Counted from the first letter of the stretch, positions 47,276 through 55,634 are shown. The stretch: DNA of 64,000 nucleotides from Litorivita sp050633545 (GCA_050633545.1 JBOEGS010000001.1:62001-126000); one strand, 5' to 3'. Translations and numbers: made by a program. The notes: a model not told the origin generated them from the sequence alone.

Positions 47276-48592
47276 ATGAACCTGCTCTATGCCAATGACC
47301 GGCGCGGGGAATATCCCGACAGCTGGTATGCCGCCACGGTTGACGCGCCCGCGCCTCATGCGCCGCTCAAGGGCGAGGCGCGCGACGATGTTTGCGTGAT
47401 CGGCGGCGGATATACGGGGCTGTCGGCGGCGCTGCATCTGGCCGAGGCGGGGTTTTCCGTGCGGCTTCTGGAGGCGCAGCGCATCGGCTTCGGGGCATCG
47501 GGGCGTAACGGAGGGCAGCTTGGCTCGGGCCAGCGCATGTATCAAGACGATCTCGAAAAGCTCATGGGAAAGGCACAGGCCAAGACCCTGTGGCAGATGG
47601 GTGAAGAGGCAAAAAACCTCGTTAAATCCCTGATCCAGAAACATAATATCGAATGCCACTATAAGGACGGCGTGGCGTGGACCGCCATGAACGGGCGCGA
47701 CATGCGCCATATGCATGACTACGCGGGCCTGCTGGAGGATCGCTACGGCTACGGACAGATCACCACGATGGACGCCGATCAGATGCGCGCCCTATGCCCC
47801 TCGCCTGCCTATCACGGCGGGATGCTGGATATGGGCGCGGGGCATTTGCATCCGCTGGCCTATGCGCTTGGCCTTGCCCGTGCGGCGGCCGCGGCGGGGG
47901 CGGCGCTTCATGAGGGCGCCGAGGTCCATGCGATTGATCGCGGCGCGCAGGCGGGCGGCCCCGTCACGGTGCGCAGCGGCCAAGGCCGCGTGGTGGCCGA
48001 TCACGTCATCCTCGCCTGCAACGGCTATCTTGGCACGATGGAGCAAAAGGTCGCCGCCCGCGTCATGCCGATCAACAATTTCATCGCCGCGACCGAGCCT
48101 TTGGGCGATGAGGCGGCGCGGGTGCTGACCCGCGATGTCGCCGTCGCCGACAGCAAATTCGTGGTCAATTACTTTCGCCTGAGCCATGACAAACGCCTGC
48201 TCTTTGGCGGCGGCGAAAGCTATGGCTACCGCTTCCCCGCCGATATTGCCGCCACCGTGCGCAAACCGATGGCGCAGATTTTTCCCCATCTTCGGGATGT
48301 GAAAATCGATTACGCATGGGGCGGCACCTTGGCGATCACCCGCAACCGCATGCCCTATCTGGCACGGCTGGCCCCCAATATCCTGACCGCCTCGGGCTAT
48401 TCGGGTCACGGGGTCGGCACCGCCACCCATGCGGGCAAATTGATGGCCGAGGCCGTCGCGGGCCGCGCCGAAGGGTTCGACACATTGGCCGCCGTGCCCG
48501 CTCCGGCCTTTCCGGGCGCGGGGGGGATGCGCACGCCGCTCTTGGCGCTGGCGATGACGTGGTTTGCCATGCGCGACCGGATCGGACTTTAG
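47276..48592 (+). CDS. FAD-dependent amine oxidoreductase (PuuB-like)
   Basis: A 438-residue DAO-type flavoprotein. The Rossmann motif is VCVIGGGYTGLSAALHLAE (about 39-57), followed by GFGASGRNGGQLGSGQ, which is the signature of the gamma-glutamylputrescine oxidase group (PuuB/OrdL). A C-terminal FAD contact reads SGYSGHGVGTATHAGKLMAE. It is likely to oxidise a gamma-glutamylated amine to the aldehyde. No aldehyde dehydrogenase (PuuC) or gamma-glutamyl-GABA hydrolase of the known type besides the amidotransferase lies in the window. Confidence 0.92.
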   Translation: MNLLYANDRRGEYPDSWYAATVDAPAPHAPLKGEARDDVCVIGGGYTGLSAALHLAEAGFSVRLLEAQRIGFGASGRNGGQLGSGQRMYQDDLEKLMGKAQAKTLWQMGEEAKNLVKSLIQKHNIECHYKDGVAWTAMNGRDMRHMHDYAGLLEDRYGYGQITTMDADQMRALCPSPAYHGGMLDMGAGHLHPLAYALGLARAAAAAGAALHEGAEVHAIDRGAQAGGPVTVRSGQGRVVADHVILACNGYLGTMEQKVAARVMPINNFIAATEPLGDEAARVLTRDVAVADSKFVVNYFRLSHDKRLLFGGGESYGYRFPADIAATVRKPMAQIFPHLRDVKIDYAWGGTLAITRNRMPYLARLAPNILTASGYSGHGVGTATHAGKLMAEAVAGRAEGFDTLAAVPAPAFPGAGGMRTPLLALAMTWFAMRDRIGL

Positions 48593-48764
48593 GCGCGCAA
48601 GCAGCGCCATCTCCCAAGATTTTGTAGCCTTCGCCCCAGCGACCCATATTTATGGGGCGATAGGTGGCGATTTATCGCCGGACATATCGCGAAATTCGCT
48701 TGGGTGTTCGGGCAAAGTCGTTTAGAAAATACGAAACAGTATTTCAGGAAAGCCGAAAGTCGCC

Positions 48765-49997
48765 ATGACCCTACCGCCGAATGTCTATGACGCCGAACCC
48801 ATTCCCGAAGCCGCCCGCGCCGAAATCGAGCGCCTTTTGCAATCGGGCGATCTGTTCCGCTATACCGCGCCCGAAGACGCGCCCGTGGCGCTTTTGGAGC
48901 GCGAATTTGCCGATATGCTGGGCGCGAAATATGCTTTGGCGGTCTCCTCTTGCTCGGCGGCGCTGTTTTTGTCGCTCAAGGCGCTGGCCCTGCCGCGCGG
49001 GGCGCGGGTCCTGATCCCCGCCTTTACCTTTGCCGCCGTGCCCTCGGCGGTGGTCCATGCCGATTGCCATCCGGTGCTGTGCGACGTGGGGGACAATTAC
49101 CGCATTGATATCGCCGCCTTCGAGGCCGCTTTGGACGATCGGGCGGCGGGCGGCATCCAGGCCGTAATCATCAGCCATATGCGCGGGCATACCTCGGATA
49201 TGGATGCGATCATGGCGCTATGCGGCGCGCGGGGCATTCCGGTGATCGAGGATGCGGCCCATTCTCTGGGCACCACATGGCACGGGCAAAACATTGGAAC
49301 GATTGGAAAAATCGGCTGCTTCTCGTTTCAATCCTATAAATTGCTGAACTCCGGCGAGGGCGGCATCATGATCACCGATGATCCCGATGTCTTGGCCCGC
49401 GCGGTGATCATGTCGGGCGCCTATGAGCATAACTGGCGCAAACATAAAGCTCCGCACGGCGAGAATACCAATGATCTCGAAGAGGCCTTTGCGCGCCATC
49501 AAAACCAGTTGCCGCTCTATAACCTGCGCCTTGGCAATATGTCGGCGGCGATCGTGCGCCCGCAGTTGGGCGAGGTGCCGCGCCGCGTGCGTGACGGGCG
49601 GCGCAACCATGATTATGTCGCCGCTTTGCTCAATGCCTCGCCTTGGCTGGAGGTGCCCGAAAAGCTCGGCCCCGAAGAGCGCGCGCCTGACAGCATCCAA
49701 TTCAACCTTGTCGGCCTGAGCGAGAGCGAGACCCGCGCCTATGCCGAAGCCGCCGCCGCGCGCGGCGTCAAGGTGCAGGTCTTCGGGCTGAGCGAAGACA
49801 ACGCGCGCGCCTTTTGGAACTGGCAATTCATCGAGGGCGATTTGCCCCGATTGCCGCAAACCCGCGCGATGTTGATGAAAGCCTGCGACACGCGCCTGCC
49901 CGCGCGGTTGCAGCAAAGCGAATTGGACCTGATCGCCGGTGCCTTGACGGCGGCGGCGGTGGATGTGATGGGCGAAGCGCGCGCCTACGGCACCTGA
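48765..49997 (+). CDS. DegT/DnrJ/EryC1/StrS-family PLP aminotransferase
   Basis: A 410-residue sugar-type aminotransferase. PLP features are Asp163 with His166 (VIEDAAHSLG), Lys192 (FSFQSYKLLNSGEGG) and the early SSCSAALFLSLKAL. IPAFTFAAVPSAV is a standard motif. The family usually transaminates nucleotide-linked keto-sugars, but some act on inositols or simple amino compounds. There are no sugar-nucleotide genes nearby, so the substrate is open. It stands 172 bases after the FAD oxidoreductase gene and is followed by a terminator. Confidence 0.9.
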   Translation: MTLPPNVYDAEPIPEAARAEIERLLQSGDLFRYTAPEDAPVALLEREFADMLGAKYALAVSSCSAALFLSLKALALPRGARVLIPAFTFAAVPSAVVHADCHPVLCDVGDNYRIDIAAFEAALDDRAAGGIQAVIISHMRGHTSDMDAIMALCGARGIPVIEDAAHSLGTTWHGQNIGTIGKIGCFSFQSYKLLNSGEGGIMITDDPDVLARAVIMSGAYEHNWRKHKAPHGENTNDLEEAFARHQNQLPLYNLRLGNMSAAIVRPQLGEVPRRVRDGRRNHDYVAALLNASPWLEVPEKLGPEERAPDSIQFNLVGLSESETRAYAEAAAARGVKVQVFGLSEDNARAFWNWQFIEGDLPRLPQTRAMLMKACDTRLPARLQQSELDLIAGALTAAAVDVMGEARAYGT

Positions 49998-50019
49998 GCG
50001 GGGCTGAAATTCCCCTATG

Positions 50020-50055
50020 AAACCCCGAGCAAGGCCCCGCCTCGCGCGGGGTTTT
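50020..50055. terminator. Bidirectional terminator
   Basis: AAACCCCG (50020-50027) pairs with CGGGGTTT (50047-50054), with additional pairing inside, between two convergent genes. T tract to the right. Confidence 0.75.
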
Positions 50056-50056
50056 G

Positions 50057-51037
50057 TCATTGCTCGGGGGTGCCCAGAACCTCCAATGCGCCGCGCAAGA
50101 ACGGATAGGCCGACAGCGCGGGCGCGACCACGGCTTCGCTCAGCAGCGGGCGCAATGTGGCGGCGATCTCGCGCGGCATATCGCCCAAAACCCCGCGCCG
50201 CGCGGTCAGGGAAATCGTGCGCGACAATGGCGCGACGGGCAATTCAAGCACATCGACCAAAGGCGCGAAACGGCGCGCCCGCATCAGCGCCATAGGCGTC
50301 AGGATCGTCCAGCCCGCGCCCTGCCCCACCAGCGCGAGGATCGCGTGATAGCTGTCCAACTCGAACCGATGCGCCAGCGTCAGGTTTTGCCGCGCGAGGT
50401 GCTCCTCGATCAGGCGGCCCATATGGTGGCGCGTGGTGTAATGCACCAAGGGCAATGTCTGTAGCTGCGCCAGAACATCGCCCGCGCTGTCCACCATGCC
50501 CTTGGGCGCGGCGACGACAAAGCCTTCGCGCAGCAGCGAGTGGACCTCGGTCCATTCGGCACTGGCGCCCATTTCGGCGGTGACAATCACATCCAGCGCA
50601 CGGGCGTCCAATTGCCCGTAAAGCGTATGGCTCGCGCCAGTTTCGAGCAAAAACTGGCATCCGGTCATGGTCTCGGCCATGGCGGTCAACAGGCGCGGGG
50701 TGACATCGGCTTCGAGGTCTTCGACCACGCCCAGGCGCAGCCGCGTCAGCGAGCCAAGGTCGGCCACGGCCAATTCGGCGCGGGCTTGCTCGGCCTCGTT
50801 GAGGATCAAATGCGCGCGGCGCAGGAATTTTTCGCCCGCAGGCGTCAATGTGGCGGGCCGCGCCGTGCGGTTCATCAGCGCGGTGCCAATGGCGTTTTCC
50901 AGATTGCTTAGCTGTTGCGAGACGGCGGAGGCGCTGGCTCCCAGCCGTCGCGCGGCAGCCGAAATCGAGCGTTCCTCGGCAGCCGCGACAAAGACTTCAA
51001 TGCCCCAAAGCGTGATCCGGCCCGCGGAGGTGACCAT
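50057..51037 (-). CDS. LysR-family transcriptional regulator
   Basis: A 326-residue regulator. The N-terminal winged HTH (about 10-70) reads FVAAAEERSISAAARRLGAS followed by ASAVSQQLSNLENAIGTALM, clear LysR. The C-terminal effector domain has two Rossmann-like lobes, with no residues that would name the ligand. It starts six bases from the stop of phaR, so it is the last gene after phaP and phaR on the same strand and probably shares their transcript. Confidence 0.93.
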   Translation of the reverse strand: MVTSAGRITLWGIEVFVAAAEERSISAAARRLGASASAVSQQLSNLENAIGTALMNRTARPATLTPAGEKFLRRAHLILNEAEQARAELAVADLGSLTRLRLGVVEDLEADVTPRLLTAMAETMTGCQFLLETGASHTLYGQLDARALDVIVTAEMGASAEWTEVHSLLREGFVVAAPKGMVDSAGDVLAQLQTLPLVHYTTRHHMGRLIEEHLARQNLTLAHRFELDSYHAILALVGQGAGWTILTPMALMRARRFAPLVDVLELPVAPLSRTISLTARRGVLGDMPREIAATLRPLLSEAVVAPALSAYPFLRGALEVLGTPEQ

Positions 51038-51043
51038 CGGGGC

Positions 51044-51616
51044 TTACTTGCCCATTTTCGACAGTTGTTCCTGCAAGGCGGCCAGTTGCTGTTTGATCTG
51101 GTCCAGATCCTCGCCGCCCTTTTCGGCCGCTTTGGGCGCCTCGGCGGGTTCCTCGGCCTTATCGGGCCCCGACGGCCACGGCATGCCGCCCGTCATTGCC
51201 TTCATAAAGGCCTTTTGCTGCGCTTGCAGCGCCTCAAATCCGGGCAATTTGGCCATCGGGTTCATCGAACTCATGTTTTCCATCAACTTCGATTGCCCGC
51301 CATTGAGCATCTCGAAAGAGGCTTGCAAGAAATCGGGCACGATGGAACCGGCCTGCGTTGTGTAGCTGCGCACCAGATCGTTGAGCACGCCCAAAGGCAG
51401 AACGCTTTCGCCGCGGCTTTCGTGTTCGGCGATGATTTGCAACAGATATTGCCGCGTCAGGTCATCGCCCGACTTCAGATCGACGATCTGCACATCGCGC
51501 CCTGCGCGAATGAAACCTGCGATGTCTTCGAGCGTCACATAATCGCTGGTCTCGGTGTTGTACAAACGACGGCTGGCGTAGCGTTTGATTAGCAGGTGAT
51601 TTTTATCGTCGGACAT
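51044..51616 (-). CDS. phaR: Polyhydroxyalkanoate synthesis repressor PhaR
   Basis: A 190-residue autoregulated DNA- and PHA-binding repressor. The N-terminal PHB_acc_N domain is perfect: LLIKRYASRRLYNTETSDYV followed by TLEDIAGFIRAGRDVQIVD, then a PHB_acc domain (LLQIIAEHESRGESVLPLGV; LNDLVRSYTTQAGSIVPDFL) and an Ala/Glu/Lys-rich coiled tail ending LAALQEQLSKMG. It represses phaP and itself in Paracoccus. The start at 51616 (MSDDK) has GGAGGG at six bases; the earlier in-frame ATG (51622) overlaps that ribosome site and is less likely. A CTGC-N3-GCAG operator lies 27 bases upstream. Confidence 0.96.
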   Translation of the reverse strand: MSDDKNHLLIKRYASRRLYNTETSDYVTLEDIAGFIRAGRDVQIVDLKSGDDLTRQYLLQIIAEHESRGESVLPLGVLNDLVRSYTTQAGSIVPDFLQASFEMLNGGQSKLMENMSSMNPMAKLPGFEALQAQQKAFMKAMTGGMPWPSGPDKAEEPAEAPKAAEKGGEDLDQIKQQLAALQEQLSKMGK

Positions 51617-51642
51617 GGGCATCCCTCCCCCAATGAGCATTG

Positions 51643-51653
51643 CTGCATCGCAG
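51643..51653. promoter_or_regulatory. PhaR operator before phaR
   Basis: CTGCATCGCAG is a perfect CTGC-N3-GCAG dyad, within GCTGCATCGCAGC, placed 27 bases upstream of the phaR ATG. The site described for PhaR of Paracoccus denitrificans has this form. This supports autorepression of phaR. Confidence 0.75.
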
Positions 51654-51671
51654 CTTAGGCCACAGTTTTAC

Positions 51672-51749
51672 AAAAAGAAAGAGCGAGCCGTGCGGGGCTC
51701 GCTCTTAGGGACATACGCCGGTTAGGGAGGAGGAGGAGGAGACCGGCGC
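51672..51749 (-). ncRNA. Cuckoo/CcsR-like small RNA in the phaP 3' UTR
   Basis: After the phaP stop codon, the minus strand folds into two hairpins. The first has an 8-bp stem (GCGCCGGT with ACCGGCGT, one G-U pair) and a 19-base loop CTCCTCCTCCTCCTCCCTA that contains CCUCCUCCC. The second is a perfect intrinsic terminator: AAGAGCGAGCC (51706-51696 in minus sense) with GGCTCGCTCTT and a TCTTTTTG tail (51678-51671). A CCUCCUCCC-loop hairpin plus terminator is the architecture of Cuckoo/CcsR RNAs of alphaproteobacteria. The motif could bind anti-SD-like GGAGG sites of mRNAs. It would be processed from or transcribed with phaP. Confidence 0.72.
51679..51706 (-). terminator. Intrinsic terminator of phaP
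   Basis: AAGAGCGAGCC and GGCTCGCTCTT form a perfect 11-bp stem with a six-base loop; on the minus strand it is followed by TCTTTTTG. It also forms the second hairpin of the Cuckoo-like RNA. Confidence 0.9.
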
Positions 51750-51767
51750 AGATCTCAACCGTAAGGC

Positions 51768-52211
51768 TTATTTCGCTGTCGCTTTTTTCGCGGCGGCGGT
51801 GGCTTCTTTGGTGGCTTTTTGAACAGCGGCCGATGCTTCGTCGGTCATGTCCTTGCCAGCAGCCATCATGAGTTCCATTGTGTCCACTTGGACTTTCTTG
51901 GCGATCTCGGCGAAAGCAGCCATGTTTTCAGCAGCCGCTTCGGCAGTGGCCGATGCGAAATCGGTCATGGATTTGGCGTAGTCGGCAGGCTCGGCTTTGG
52001 CTTTGGTCATGTCTTGCAATTTCGCCAAGTAGTCTTGGGTCCATTTGGTCGACAGAGCGGTCGATTTGTCCGCTGCTTCCAGAGCAACAGCCGAGAGCTT
52101 CTCGCTCAAACCGGCTTGGGTTTTGAACGCTTCGTCCATCGAGGACATATCCACAGGGAACGCGCCCATCATGTCTTTGAACATCGCGGTGAAATCTTGT
52201 GTCTTAGCCAT
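51768..52211 (-). CDS. phaP: Phasin PhaP
   Basis: A 147-residue, strongly helical granule-coating protein beginning MAKTQDFTAMFKDMMGAFPV. It contains an amphipathic phasin helix (TKWTQDYLAKLQDMTKAKAE; SMTDFASATAEAAAENMAAF) and ends in an Ala/Lys-rich tail like those of PHA-granule phasins. It covers PHA granules and limits their size. The ATG follows AAAGGATTTGCACA. Two PhaR-type dyads lie 73 to 118 bases upstream of the start, so it should be repressed by PhaR until PHA forms. Confidence 0.93.
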   Translation of the reverse strand: MAKTQDFTAMFKDMMGAFPVDMSSMDEAFKTQAGLSEKLSAVALEAADKSTALSTKWTQDYLAKLQDMTKAKAEPADYAKSMTDFASATAEAAAENMAAFAEIAKKVQVDTMELMMAAGKDMTDEASAAVQKATKEATAAAKKATAK

Positions 52212-52283
52212 TGTGCAAATCCTTTGCTTCGCTTGGTGCGTCCAGCGGGCCAGCCCCGTTTTCTGCGCTTGCAAACAATATAC

Positions 52284-52300
52284 ATGCCGCAGCGCAGCAT
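52284..52300. promoter_or_regulatory. PhaR-type dyad upstream of phaP, distal arm nearest the gene
   Basis: ATGCCGCAGCGCAGCAT is a 17-base dyad with a single mismatch. It resembles the CTGC-N3-GCAG form with one change. It lies 73 bases before the phaP ATG. Confidence 0.6.
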
Positions 52301-52311
52301 ATCAAGGATTT

Positions 52312-52328
52312 TTGCTGCACTGCGGCAA
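52312..52328. promoter_or_regulatory. PhaR-type dyad upstream of phaP
   Basis: TTGCTGCACTGCGGCAA is a 17-base dyad matching CTGC-N3-GCAG with one change (GCGG). It lies 28 bases from the first (start to start), about 101 bases before the phaP ATG and 24 bases past the phaC stop codon. Confidence 0.6.
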
Positions 52329-52351
52329 ACAATGCGGAAAGGTATGGAAAA

Positions 52352-54145
52352 TCAAACCGTTGGTATGGCCGACACATTCTCGCCAGGGGCATCGCAGAGC
52401 ACCGGATGCGACGAATCACCTGGGTGACGCGAGGGCACCATCTTGCCTGAACGCTTGGTCAACCAGCGCTCCCAACGCGGCCACCACGAGCCTTTGTTGA
52501 GCTTGGCCGCCGCCTGCCAATCGCCCGCTGACACGCTCAGGTCGTCATTGGTGTAATGGCCGTATTTGTCTTTGGTCGGCGGATTGATGATCCCCGCGAC
52601 ATGGCCCGCCTCCGAGACGATAAAGGTTTTGTTCTTGGCGCCCATCTGCTGCACGCCGCGATAACAATCCTTCCATGCGGCGATATGGTCGTTCTCGCAG
52701 GTCACTGCAAAAACCGGCAGATCGACATCGCGCACATGCAGCCGCTCGCCCAGCAGGTCAAATCCGCCTTCGGCAAACTCGTTGTTTTGGCAAAGCCCGC
52801 GCAAATATTGTTTGGCCATTTTCGCAGGCAGGTTCGCCCCGTCGCCGTTCCAATACAAAAGATCAAAGGCGGGCGGGCTTTCGCCCATCATGTAGCTGCG
52901 GATCGCGGGCGTATAGATGAGGTCATTGGAGCGCAAAAAGCTAAAGGTCCGCGCCATGATAAAGCTGCGCAGCACCCCGACCTTATCCACCTCTTCCTCG
53001 ATCCCGTCGATGAAATCATTTTGCAAGAAGGGGGTAAATTCGCCTTGGTCGGAAAAATCGGTCAGCGCGGTAAACAGCGTGATCGATTTGATCGAGGTGT
53101 CGCCGCGCGCCTTGAGCAGCGCCGCAGTCAAGCTCAGCGTCGTGCCCGCGATGCAATAGCCGACCAGATTCACCTGTTTCTGGCCGGTGATCTGCTTCAC
53201 CTCGCGGATGGCGGCGAGGTAGCCGTCTTCGATATAATCCTCCATCCCCACGTCGCGATAGGCGGCATCGGGGTTGACCCAAGAAACCACGAACAAGGTA
53301 TAGCCCTGATCGACGATCCATTTGATCAGGCTGTTTTGCGCCTTGAGGTCAAGGATATAGAATTTGTTGATCCACGGCGGGAAGATGATCAAGGGCGTCG
53401 CGTGCACCTCATCCGTGGTGGGCGAATATTGGATCAGCTCCATCATCCGGTTGCGGTAAATCACCTTGCCCGGTGTGGCGGCGATGTTTTTGCCAAGCTC
53501 GAAAGCGGTGCTGTCGGAGAGCTGCACCAAAAACTCGCCGCCGTTCTTTTCCAGATCCGCCACGAGGTTCTCCAGCCCGTCGATCAAGGACTGCCCCTCG
53601 GTCTCGACCGCCTTTTGCAAGGCATCGGGATTGGTCGCCAGAAAATTGGTCGGCGCCATCATATCGGTGATCTGGCGCGCGAAATAGCGCAGCTTGCGCC
53701 GTTGCCCTTCGTCCAGACCTTCGGTGTCTTCGACCGCCTGCTCGACCGCCGCCTTGTTGAGCATGAATTGTTGTTTGATGTAGTTGAAATAGGGATGGGT
53801 GTCCCACATCGGATTGGAAAAGCGTTTGTCCGACGGGCCGGTATCGGCGGGCGGCTCCAACTTGCCGCGCGCCAAAGCTTGCTGCGCATCAAGGTAATGT
53901 TTGACCGATTTGCCCCAATATTCGAGCTGGTGCTCGAAGATTTTTGACGGTTCGTGAACGAGCTGTTGCCAATAAGCGCCCATTGCCGAGGCGAAAATTT
54001 CCGGATCGGGGGCGTTAAGCGCCTCATTTGCCGGTTTTCGTTGGGAAAAAGCGTTGATCAATCGCTGAGATAATTCTTCGATCCGTGTCAGATTGGCCTC
54101 CATCGCCGCGGAAACACCCTCTTCGACCTTCTCTGTAGTTGTCAT
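52352..54145 (-). CDS. phaC: Class I poly(3-hydroxyalkanoate) synthase PhaC
   Basis: A 597-residue polymerase that builds PHA from (R)-3-hydroxyacyl-CoA. The lipase-like box is GYCIAGTT with the catalytic Cys331; the Asp is in VTCENDHIAAW and the His in SEAGHVAG. The N-terminal PhaC_N domain (about 50-225: FNYIKQQFMLNKAAVEQAVE) is normal. Length is that of class I enzymes, which work without PhaE. The ATG has AGGGGGG ten bases upstream. The gene is divergent from phaZ, sharing a 112-base intergenic region that holds a PhaR dyad. Confidence 0.97.
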   Translation of the reverse strand: MTTTEKVEEGVSAAMEANLTRIEELSQRLINAFSQRKPANEALNAPDPEIFASAMGAYWQQLVHEPSKIFEHQLEYWGKSVKHYLDAQQALARGKLEPPADTGPSDKRFSNPMWDTHPYFNYIKQQFMLNKAAVEQAVEDTEGLDEGQRRKLRYFARQITDMMAPTNFLATNPDALQKAVETEGQSLIDGLENLVADLEKNGGEFLVQLSDSTAFELGKNIAATPGKVIYRNRMMELIQYSPTTDEVHATPLIIFPPWINKFYILDLKAQNSLIKWIVDQGYTLFVVSWVNPDAAYRDVGMEDYIEDGYLAAIREVKQITGQKQVNLVGYCIAGTTLSLTAALLKARGDTSIKSITLFTALTDFSDQGEFTPFLQNDFIDGIEEEVDKVGVLRSFIMARTFSFLRSNDLIYTPAIRSYMMGESPPAFDLLYWNGDGANLPAKMAKQYLRGLCQNNEFAEGGFDLLGERLHVRDVDLPVFAVTCENDHIAAWKDCYRGVQQMGAKNKTFIVSEAGHVAGIINPPTKDKYGHYTNDDLSVSAGDWQAAAKLNKGSWWPRWERWLTKRSGKMVPSRHPGDSSHPVLCDAPGENVSAIPTV

Positions 54146-54168
54146 CTTAACGAATCCCCCCTAAATTG

Positions 54169-54179
54169 CTGCTATGCAG
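54169..54179. promoter_or_regulatory. PhaR operator between phaC and phaZ
   Basis: CTGCTATGCAG is a perfect CTGC-N3-GCAG dyad within TTGCTGCTATGCAGCAT. It lies 24 bases before the phaC ATG and about 79 bases before phaZ, so it can control both directions. Confidence 0.72.
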
Positions 54180-54257
54180 CATTGCGCATGTCCGCACCCT
54201 CCCGTGCGCGCGGCGCCTTTGCGATAAGGGGCCACCCCCCGCGAACAGGAGAAAAAC

Positions 54258-55529
54258 ATGCGCTATATGGCATCATACGACCTGATGGAGACGGTTCGCA
54301 ACACCCAGCAATGGCTTGGTGCCTCCGCAAAGGCCATGGCCTCCTACCCTGCGATGTCCGTCGTCCCCAATCCGGCATTGCAATGGATGGCCGCTTGGGG
54401 CGAGGTCGCAGAGCGCAGTTTCGCACGTATGGTCGTCAAACCCGACTGGGGCATCCCGCATTTCACCTGTGAAGACGGCAAGGACCATCTGGTTTCCGTC
54501 GATACGGTGGTCGAGCGCCCCTTTGGCGATCTGATCCATTTCGACGTGCAAGGCCGCGAAACCAAGGCGCGCAAAATCCTTTTGGTCGCGCCGATGTCGG
54601 GACATTATGCCACACTGCTGCGTTCGACCGTGCAATCGCTTTTGCCCGATTGCGAGCTTTACGTCACCGATTGGCATAATGCGCGCGACATTCCCGTGTC
54701 CGAAGGCAAATTCGACGTTGAGGATTACACCCTCTACCTCGTGGATTTCCTGCGCCATCTCGGTCCCGACACCCATGTGATCGCCGTGTGCCAACCGGTG
54801 CCCTTGGCCTTGGCCGCGACGGCCTATCTGGCGGGCGAGGACCCCGAAGCGCAGCCGCGTTCCCTGACCTTGATCGGCGGGCCGGTCGATCCCGATGCCA
54901 ATGCCACCGAGGTCACCGATTTCGGCAACCGCGTCACCATGGGCCAGCTCGAAGAATTCATGATCCAGCGCGTCGGTTTCAAATACAAAGGCGTCGGCCG
55001 TCAGGTCTACCCCGGTTTGCTCCAGCTCAATTCGTTCATCTCGATGAATATGGACAACCATTCCAAAGCCTTCAAAGACCAGATTGCCCGCGTCATGCGC
55101 GGCGAATCCTCCGATCACGACATGCACAACAAATTCTATGACGAATATCTGGCCGTCATGGATATGACCGCCGAATTCTACCTCTCGACCGTCGAGCGGA
55201 TTTTCAAAAACGGCGAGATCGCCAAGAACGAATTCGTCGTGGACGGCAAATTGGTCGATATCGGCAAGATCACCGATGTAGCGGTGAAAACCGTCGAGGG
55301 CGCGAATGACGATATCTCGGCCCCTGGTCAATGTATTGCCGCGCTTGATCTGTGCACCGGCCTGCCTGACGGCATGAAAGCCAGCCACGTTGAACCGGGC
55401 GCGGGTCACTACGGTATTTTCGCCGGTTCCAGCTGGCGCAACAATATCCGCCCGCTGGTGTTGGAGTTCATCGACGCCAATTCCAAGCCGCGCAAATCCA
55501 AGGGCAAGGCCGAACTCAAAGCCGTCTGA
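54258..55529 (+). CDS. phaZ: Intracellular PHA depolymerase PhaZ
   Basis: A 423-residue alpha/beta-hydrolase of the intracellular short-chain PHA depolymerase type. The nucleophile is Cys178 in IAVCQPVPLALA, not a serine, as in the Ralstonia PhaZ1 group. Other blocks are LVAPMSGHYATLLRSTVQSL, LYVTDWHNARDIPVS, and the C-terminal HVEPGAGHYGIFAGSSWR with the catalytic His. It breaks native PHA granules for reuse. Divergent from phaC. The start has AGGAG at about nine bases. Confidence 0.95.
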   Translation: MRYMASYDLMETVRNTQQWLGASAKAMASYPAMSVVPNPALQWMAAWGEVAERSFARMVVKPDWGIPHFTCEDGKDHLVSVDTVVERPFGDLIHFDVQGRETKARKILLVAPMSGHYATLLRSTVQSLLPDCELYVTDWHNARDIPVSEGKFDVEDYTLYLVDFLRHLGPDTHVIAVCQPVPLALAATAYLAGEDPEAQPRSLTLIGGPVDPDANATEVTDFGNRVTMGQLEEFMIQRVGFKYKGVGRQVYPGLLQLNSFISMNMDNHSKAFKDQIARVMRGESSDHDMHNKFYDEYLAVMDMTAEFYLSTVERIFKNGEIAKNEFVVDGKLVDIGKITDVAVKTVEGANDDISAPGQCIAALDLCTGLPDGMKASHVEPGAGHYGIFAGSSWRNNIRPLVLEFIDANSKPRKSKGKAELKAV

Positions 55530-55560
55530 GCCAAGAGGCCCCCTGCCCCGCACAAGACCA

Positions 55561-55590
55561 AAGCCGCAGCCTCGCCGCTGCGGCTTTTTC
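55561..55590 (+). terminator. Terminator after phaZ
   Basis: AAAGCCGCAG (55561-55570) and CTGCGGCTTT (55579-55588) form a perfect 10-bp stem with an eight-base loop and a T tract. Confidence 0.9.
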
Positions 55591-55598
55591 TATGGCGC

Positions 55599-55634
55599 TG
55601 TCAGGGTCTATGGGTCTGTCAGGGTCTATGGGTC
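55599..55634. repeat. Tandem duplication of 18 bp
   Basis: CTGTCAGGGTCTATGGGT occurs twice head to tail right after the phaZ terminator and just before the convergent hydrolase gene end. It is an exact repeat. Confidence 0.8.

Noticed and set aside
55599..55634. An attachment site or mobile element end
   Set aside because: The 18-base unit is only duplicated in tandem right after a terminator, with no recombinase gene or second copy at a distance in the window.
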